DNA from: Amycolatopsis keratiniphila subsp. keratiniphila
GTDB taxonomy: Bacteria > Actinomycetota > Actinomycetes > Mycobacteriales > Pseudonocardiaceae
Reading direction: 5' to 3'
Assembly: GCF_001620365.2 (NCBI RefSeq)
Contig: NZ_LQMT02000019.1
Span: 136,912-200,911 of the forward strand
Length of the DNA stretch: 64,000 nt
The position numbers and the translations under genes were made by a program. This document shows positions 59,413-64,000 of the stretch, piece by piece; position 1 is the stretch's first letter; each line of letters starts with the position of its first letter. Below the pieces are notes generated by a model. The model was not told the DNA's origin. It did no database searches and saw only the letters and a program-made list of their open reading frames with translations.

Positions 59413-59467
59413 GTGCCAGCCTCGATGGTGACCATTGTGGACAGTCGGAGAGGAGGGCACACGAGTA

Positions 59468-59992
59468 GTGGCCCCGGCAAGTGATGAACAAACCGACCAG
59501 TGGATCGCGGAACTGACGGCCCTCACCGAGCTTTACCGATCCTCGGGATCGGCGGAGCAGGTGTCCTACGAGGGGTGGCACACCGGAGCCCGGATCGGGA
59601 CCAGCACCGGAGACGGGCGGATGCTGGCCTACAAGGATTCGGGTGTCCAGGCGGAATGTATCTTCCGGGCGGGAGAAAGCACGCTGTTCAACATCATGAG
59701 CACCGGATACGGGAGTGACACCACCGAGCGAGGGTTCGCGGTGTGGAGCGCCCGGCCGGGCGCGCTGGGCGCGATCGACCCCGGGGTGACCCGGCTGGAG
59801 GTGACCGACGCGGACGGCGTCGTCGTCCAGGCCGAGATCGTGGCGCACACCTTCGCCGTGGACGTGGACCTGGGGCCGGTGCCCCGGACGATCGACGAAG
59901 TGTTCGCGCCCTGGGAGCCGCCGGAGTTGACGGTCCGGGTGTACGGCGAGGATGACGCGTTGCGCTACGAAGGCCCCTTGCTGACCAGGTGA
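59468..59992 (+). CDS. Conserved-looking soluble protein of unknown function (174 aa)
   Basis: No signal peptide, transmembrane segment or recognised catalytic motif. The N-terminal helix (DEQTDQWIAELTALTELYRS) is followed by a beta-rich domain (EQVSYEGWHTGARIGTSTGD, later TVRVYGEDDALRYEGPLL). The GTG at 59468 follows GGAGGG by about 11 nt; an alternative GTG at 59435 would add 11 residues. Codon usage is normal for the window, so it is probably real. It ends at a hairpin terminator facing the protease gene. Confidence 0.65.
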   Translation: MAPASDEQTDQWIAELTALTELYRSSGSAEQVSYEGWHTGARIGTSTGDGRMLAYKDSGVQAECIFRAGESTLFNIMSTGYGSDTTERGFAVWSARPGALGAIDPGVTRLEVTDADGVVVQAEIVAHTFAVDVDLGPVPRTIDEVFAPWEPPELTVRVYGEDDALRYEGPLLTR

Positions 59993-59995
59993 CGC

Positions 59996-60035
59996 GAAGG
60001 CCCCCTTCACCGCGTCCGCGATGAAGGGGGCCTTC
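59996..60035. terminator. 14-bp hairpin between convergent genes (GTGAAGG family relative)
   Basis: Arms 59996-60009 (GAAGGCCCCCTTCA) and 60022-60035 with a 12-nt loop. It sits between the 174-aa gene and the convergent serine protease gene. Confidence 0.7.
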
Positions 60036-60041
60036 CGGAGA

Positions 60042-61496
60042 TCAGCCGTTCGGAGTCGTGATCACCGCGAAGGTGGATCCCTGGCCGGCGATCCGCTCGC
60101 TGAGATCGGTGGTGATCGTCTCGATCGGCGCGTAGTTGTTCAGCTCACCGGCCTGGCAGGGGCCCGACCGGGACTGCTGGTTGCCGACCAGGATGCCCAG
60201 CGCCGCGTGGTCCGCCTGGCTGAACAGCGGTCCGCCGCTGTCGCCGGGACGAGCGCACAGGTCGGTGTTGATGCCGACGTCCGTGGAGAGGACCCGCCCG
60301 CAGCGGGTCCCGACGAGGTAGCCGGCACCCGCACCGCTGTCGACGGAATCGGGGTAGTTCACCTTGCTCGACGCCGTTCCGGACGCGCAGACGACATACC
60401 CGGCCTTGATCTCGGCGAGCTTGCGCGCGCCGGTGATGTACTCGTCGACCGAGGTGGCCTGCGCGCCGCACGGGGTGTCGCCGTTGCTGTCCATGCCGCC
60501 GTTGCGGCAGTACTTCAGCACCCGGTTGCGGCCGGTCTGGCCTTCGAGCCACTTCGTCGACGCCGCGTCGTTGACGTACGGCAGGGCCGCGTAGTCGTAC
60601 GGATACGAGCTCTTCTCGATGCCGTGCTGCTGCAGGACGTCATTGCCGTTGTGCTGGGTCGGCGTGTTGTTGGTCTTCGTCCGCATGCAGTGCCCGGCGG
60701 TGAGCACCCAGCCCTTGCCGGGGAAACCGCCTCCGGTGGACCGCAGGTTGAAACCGCTGGTACAGCCGCCCCAGGTACCGTCGTCCCGCTTCATGTCCAG
60801 CCGGAGGCCGCCCCGCATCGGACCGTAGTTGGTGCAGTAGAGCGGGTGACAGAAGCCGAGATCCACGTTCGGCGTGGCCAGCGCGTTCGGATTCTTCAGC
60901 ACCCGGGAGACGACCATGCCGGATTCCTCCGCCGCGGCCCGTTGCGCGGTGTTCGTCTCGGTGGCGGCGGCGATCTTTTCCCGCGCCACCCAGTCGCGTT
61001 CCCAAAGCACGACACGGTTTTCCGACTCGCTCACCGACGGCAGGTAGACCGCGTCCGGTCCCGCGCCGACCTTGGCGGCAACGCGTTCCTTCGCCGCCGT
61101 CAGCTGCTGCAGCGAATGCTGGACCTGTTGCGTGCGAACGGAGGAACGGGCGGGCATCGCCCGCAGATACGGCTCGGCCGCGGCGGGCTTGGTCATCGCC
61201 ACGACCAGCTGCCCCTTGTCCTGGTCGAGCCACATGCCGCCGTACTCGGCGCCGCGGTCGCGGCGCAGCAGCTCGTCCAGCTTGCCGCCGTCGGTCTGCA
61301 ATTCCAGGCGGCGCAACGCCTCCTGTTCGCTCACTCGATAGTTCTCGACGAGATAGCGCACCGACTCCCGCACCGAAGCGGGGTCGAGCGAGGTGTGGAA
61401 CGACTGCACGGTTTCGGCCGACGCCGAGCCGCCCAGTGCCGTGGCCGCTGCCAGCACCGAAACGGCCAGGGCCCCCAGTCTTCTAGCTCTCCGCAC
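60042..61496 (-). CDS. Secreted trypsin-like (S1) serine protease with propeptide
   Basis: 484 residues. A signal peptide (RRLGALAVSVLAAATALGGS) and a long propeptide (~30-190) precede the protease domain with catalytic H269 (TAGHC), D301 (YDYAAL) and S420 (GDSGGP). Eight or more cysteines fit disulfides of chymotrypsin-like enzymes. The GTG at 61496 follows GAGGAGATC. Expected to be exported and activated by propeptide removal. The arrangement resembles streptogrisin/alpha-lytic-type proteases. Confidence 0.92.
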   Translation of the reverse strand: MRRARRLGALAVSVLAAATALGGSASAETVQSFHTSLDPASVRESVRYLVENYRVSEQEALRRLELQTDGGKLDELLRRDRGAEYGGMWLDQDKGQLVVAMTKPAAAEPYLRAMPARSSVRTQQVQHSLQQLTAAKERVAAKVGAGPDAVYLPSVSESENRVVLWERDWVAREKIAAATETNTAQRAAAEESGMVVSRVLKNPNALATPNVDLGFCHPLYCTNYGPMRGGLRLDMKRDDGTWGGCTSGFNLRSTGGGFPGKGWVLTAGHCMRTKTNNTPTQHNGNDVLQQHGIEKSSYPYDYAALPYVNDAASTKWLEGQTGRNRVLKYCRNGGMDSNGDTPCGAQATSVDEYITGARKLAEIKAGYVVCASGTASSKVNYPDSVDSGAGAGYLVGTRCGRVLSTDVGINTDLCARPGDSGGPLFSQADHAALGILVGNQQSRSGPCQAGELNNYAPIETITTDLSERIAGQGSTFAVITTPNG

Positions 61497-61577
61497 GAGA
61501 TCTCCTCACATGTCGGGACTTCGCGATCATTCAACCGGAAGACACCGAACGGGCGTGGAGATTTTCCGACATTGCCG

Positions 61578-61611
61578 CGCCCCGTGCCCGCGATAGGGCG
61601 GGCACGGGGCG
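61578..61611 (-). terminator. Terminator hairpin of the 133-aa gene
   Basis: Arms 61578-61591 (CGCCCCGTGCCCGC) and 61598-61611 with loop GATAGG. It lies 8 bp after the stop of the leftward 133-aa gene and upstream of the protease promoter. Confidence 0.7.
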
Positions 61612-61619
61612 GTATTCGG

Positions 61620-62021
61620 CTACAGACTCGGCTCTCGCCGCTGTTTACCTTGTCGGGCCTTGACAATCCAGGCGCAGAAGAGAGTCAGGAGACCGACGCT
61701 GGTCCCCGCCGATAGACCGACCTCCGGCGTGCTGATCTCGACGACGCCGACGACGATCGCGCCGCCGATCGTCAGCAGAAGGCACATCCGCAGTGTCGGC
61801 GCCCAGCCGGCGAGGACCGCCATCGCCAGGCAGAGCCAGCTGTCGCGGCTCTGTACATTGCGATGGCGTCCCGGCGTCCTCAACAGCGGCCGCGCCGCGC
61901 GGATCATCTCCGCGGACGTCGCGACTCGCCGAGCCGGCTTCTCGACGTGTTCGATGACGACTTTGACCCGTTGGGGCGGTCCGTTGTCTGGTGTCTTCGT
62001 GTTATCAGGCTGTATGGTCAC
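61620..62021 (-). CDS. Small membrane protein (133 aa), unknown
   Basis: The cytoplasmic N-terminal half is charged (QRVKVVIEHVEKPARRVATSAEMI). Two hydrophobic segments follow (about MCLLLTIGGAIVVGVVEI and SVGLLTLFCAWIV), then a basic tail. The GTG at 62021 follows AGGACAGGACGG. The family is not recognised. It has its own terminator, supporting expression as a single gene. Confidence 0.65.
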   Translation of the reverse strand: MTIQPDNTKTPDNGPPQRVKVVIEHVEKPARRVATSAEMIRAARPLLRTPGRHRNVQSRDSWLCLAMAVLAGWAPTLRMCLLLTIGGAIVVGVVEISTPEVGLSAGTSVGLLTLFCAWIVKARQGKQRREPSL

Positions 62022-62547
62022 GACCGTCCTGTCCTTGTTCTTGCGAGCTTGCGTACGGACATCCGCGTGGCCTCCTGTGACAGCAGGGGGCCACGCGTGC
62101 GTTACCGGTTCTTGACCGGTGCGGCTGAGGACATCTTGGCGAAAGCGGACTGTGACCGTTCAGTCGTACAGCGTGTGTCGCGCTGAACGGTATGCACGCG
62201 TCGCTCAACGGTCTGGGTGACCCCGAAAACTACTAAAAGTAGCGGGTGAGGCCGAATGGACCAGTGCAGTCGAAGGCTCGGCAACTTGCTCATTCCGGCG
62301 TTGGCGGGAAATGCGCAGCTGTGGTCCACTTCCCTGGTCGAGAGCAAGATCCTCTGCTTCGTGCGTGCCGATTTCGGGAAATGCGAAATGCTGATCGCAA
62401 CTGCCGGATACGATCGAAGTTCGACGAGTTTCGAGCAGCCATCCTCACGTTCGGTTCACTCGTTCAGGGTCTTGGTCGCCCATTGTCGACCCGCTCGGCT
62501 CACCAACAGCGAGTGACTGGTCTGAACGGGTGGACACAGCCGACAGT
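62022..62547. other. Intergenic region, no convincing gene
   Basis: 526 bp. It contains an inverted repeat ACCGTTCAG/CTGAACGGT (62155-62163 and 62183-62191), perhaps an operator or weak terminator. ORFs of 80-100 codons here have low-complexity composition and no supported start. GC is slightly lower in 62220-62500. Confidence 0.55.
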
Positions 62548-62907
62548 CTCGTGAGTGGCGAGGACAGTTCTGGTGGACGGCATCTACTTACCTACTGGAC
62601 TTGACGCCGTCCTGTTGCCGCGGCGGAGCCTTTGTCGGCGAGTGGGGAGAGTTGGGGACGTTCAGTGTCCGCAATCCTCCCCAATCGGCATGACCTTGAT
62701 CGACGGAGGATCTGAGACACTCAACGTCCCGATTCCCACATTGCCGACACCTGGCACGCCGCGCAGTCGACCCTCGACCGTGCCGCGGAGAGCGTCCTAT
62801 GTCGTCGAACTCCGAGTCCGCACTCCGTTCGACGGCATACGCGCCTTGTCTTCGACCAGCAGGCATAGAGGACACGGTTGACTCTAACCGGCTTTGCCGC
62901 TCACGAG
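62548..62907. repeat. MITE-like element B (~360 bp) with terminal inverted repeats
   Basis: The left end CTCGTGAGTGGCGAGG (from 62548) is inverted at the right end (...GCCGCTCACGAG, ending 62907). The interior matches element A at 2841-3203 in order, including GAGTGGGGAG, GGGGACGTTCAGTGTCCG, ATGACCTTGATC and CACCTGGCACGCCG. It has no coding capacity. The right end lies 18 bp before the proposed methyltransferase start. Confidence 0.7.
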
Positions 62908-62925
62908 ATCGATTACGATGCGGAC

Positions 62926-63609
62926 GTGGACGAACGACCGATCACCACGGCGCAGCGTAACTTTCGGCGGGTCGCCGGCGAGCTGGAAAGCATGGGGACC
63001 CAGGATCGTTTCACCTACATCTTCCGCTCCCGGTTGTGGAGCTCCTCGTCGGCCTCCGGGCCTGGCTCCGAGGCCGTCCAGACGCGAGAACTGAGCGATC
63101 AGTTGCCCCTACTGCTCGATCGCCTCGGGGTCCGGACGTTGCTGGATCTTCCGTGCGGCGACTACGGCTGGCTCAGCGAGGTGGATCTCGATCTCGACCG
63201 GTACATCGGCGGGGACATCGTGCCCGATCTCGTCGAGCTGAACGCCGAGCGGTTCCGTGACGATCCGGTCCATGAGTTCCGGGTGCTCGATCTGACCGCC
63301 GATCCGCTGCCGCAGGCCGATCTCGTGCTGTGCCGGGATTGTCTGGTCCATCTGAGTTTCGCCGACATCGAGCGGGCGTTGCACAACCTCCGGCGGAGCG
63401 GTTCCCGGTACCTGCTGACCACGACTTTCACCGACTTGGGCACCAACGCCGACATCGTGACCGGTGACTGGCGGCCGCTGAACCTGTGCCGGGAACCGTT
63501 CGGATTCCCCGAGCCGCTGGCGGTACTGGTCGAGGGGTGCACCGAAGAGGGCGGTGCCTACGCCGACAAGTCCCTGGGGCTGTGGGAGATCTCCGCGATC
63601 ATGGACTAG
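62926..63609 (+). CDS. SAM-dependent methyltransferase-like protein
   Basis: 227 residues from the GTG at 62926. LLDLPCGDYGWL is the SAM-binding motif I, YIGGDIVPDLVELNAERF is motif II, and ADLVLCRDCLVHLSFADI is the post-motif. Class I methyltransferase fold; the substrate is unknown. A longer frame from 62878 would start inside the repeat element, so its first 16 residues are probably not protein coding. The RBS at 62926 is weak. Its TAG stop overlaps the stop of the convergent DUF1348 gene. Confidence 0.82.
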   Translation: MDERPITTAQRNFRRVAGELESMGTQDRFTYIFRSRLWSSSSASGPGSEAVQTRELSDQLPLLLDRLGVRTLLDLPCGDYGWLSEVDLDLDRYIGGDIVPDLVELNAERFRDDPVHEFRVLDLTADPLPQADLVLCRDCLVHLSFADIERALHNLRRSGSRYLLTTTFTDLGTNADIVTGDWRPLNLCREPFGFPEPLAVLVEGCTEEGGAYADKSLGLWEISAIMD

Positions 63610-64000
63610 CGGAGCGGAAACTCGTCGCCGTGCTCCTCCTGCGGGCGCGGGCCGAAGATGCGTCGCTCGGTCTCGGGGATCACGACATCGTTGATGCTCG
63701 CCTCGCGGCGGCTCATCAGGCCGCGCTCGTCGAACTCCCAGAGTTCGTTGCCGTAGCTGCGCCACCACTGCCCGGCCCGGTCGTGCCATTCGTACTGGAA
63801 GCGGACGGCGATCCGGTTCTCGGTGAACGTCCAGAGGTTCTTGCGCAGCGCGTAATCCAGCTCTCGTTCCCACTTCGCGGTCAGGAACGTGACGATCTCC
63901 TCGCGGCCCTGGACGAAGGTGTCGCGATTCCGCCAAACGGAGTCGGGCGTGTACGCCGACGACACCTTCCGGGGATCGCGGGTGTTCCAGGCGTCCTCCG
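63606..64000 (-). CDS. DUF1348/NTF2-like protein (5' truncated by the window end)
   Basis: The C-terminal ~131 residues are present and the frame continues past the window edge. DUF1348 features: EDAWNTRDPRKV at the visible start, TPDSVWRNRDTF, FLTAKWERELDYALRKNLW and RFQYEWHDRAGQWWRSYGNELWEFDE. NTF2-fold small protein of unknown activity. Tail-to-tail with the methyltransferase; the stops share CTAG. Confidence 0.85.
   Translation of the reverse strand, partial: EDAWNTRDPRKVSSAYTPDSVWRNRDTFVQGREEIVTFLTAKWERELDYALRKNLWTFTENRIAVRFQYEWHDRAGQWWRSYGNELWEFDERGLMSRREASINDVVIPETERRIFGPRPQEEHGDEFPLR

Noticed and set aside
62246..62554. Possible 102-codon gene before element B
   Set aside because: No RBS, no recognisable fold, and the 3' end runs into the repeat element.
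1..64000. tRNA or rRNA genes
   Set aside because: I looked for cloverleaf-like segments and conserved rRNA stretches in the gaps and saw none; a covariance-model scan would settle it.

Overview
The window is high-GC actinobacterial DNA. Frequent GTG starts, many 1-4 nt start/stop overlaps, an AfsR-type (BTAD) regulator, an ECF41 sigma factor, two-component encapsulin genes and GH92 enzymes all point to a Pseudonocardiales soil actinomycete. The abundant intergenic hairpins with GTGAAGG arms suggest Amycolatopsis, by general recollection rather than comparison. I saw no rRNA, tRNA, CRISPR array or intact insertion sequence.

Layout. 1-3.4 kb: the end of a SWIM zinc-finger gene, a convergent DUF6493-like gene and a MITE-like element. 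3.4-7.8 kb: a leftward operon (amidohydrolase, DUF59 protein, zinc alcohol dehydrogenase) divergent from an AcoR/MimR-type activator. This is the accessory half of a propane/acetone monooxygenase locus without the monooxygenase or its chaperonin. 7.8-11 kb: an imine-reductase-like enzyme with a divergent MerR regulator, malate dehydrogenase, and a MarR/NTF2 pair. 11.3-13.4 kb: two tandem secreted DUF4360 proteins and a repeat-rich gap. 13.4-20.3 kb: a leftward run of ECF41 sigma factor, SDR, cytoplasmic GH92 mannosidase and FUSC membrane protein. 20.5-31.2 kb: a secreted M36 metalloprotease, an MFS exporter, a large secreted GH92 and a secreted tannase-like esterase. 31.3-41.6 kb: an ABC exporter (two ATPases and one permease), a BTAD/ATPase regulator, two imine-reductase-family genes and a LysR. 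41.7-48.4 kb: small regulator/effector pairs (EamA, TetR-RraA, TetR-MBL with a quinone oxidoreductase, a methyltransferase, and a CmtR-type ArsR with a CDF transporter).

48.8-53.7 kb is the highlight: two family 2B encapsulin shell genes, geranyl diphosphate C-methyltransferase and 2-methylisoborneol synthase, in one tightly packed operon. It should build a nanocompartment that houses synthesis of the earthy odorant 2-MIB. 53.7-64 kb: NAD+-dependent DNA ligase, a cation/proton antiporter, a TetR and divergent aldehyde dehydrogenase, small unknown proteins, a secreted trypsin-like protease, a second MITE-like element, a methyltransferase and a truncated DUF1348 gene.

Three families of non-coding repeats occupy the gaps: ~360-bp elements with terminal inverted repeats (plus remnants), long perfect hairpins with GTGAAGG outer arms acting as terminators, and a 21-bp tandem/inverted repeat. 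Gene calls rest on translated sequence and recognised motifs. No database search was possible.
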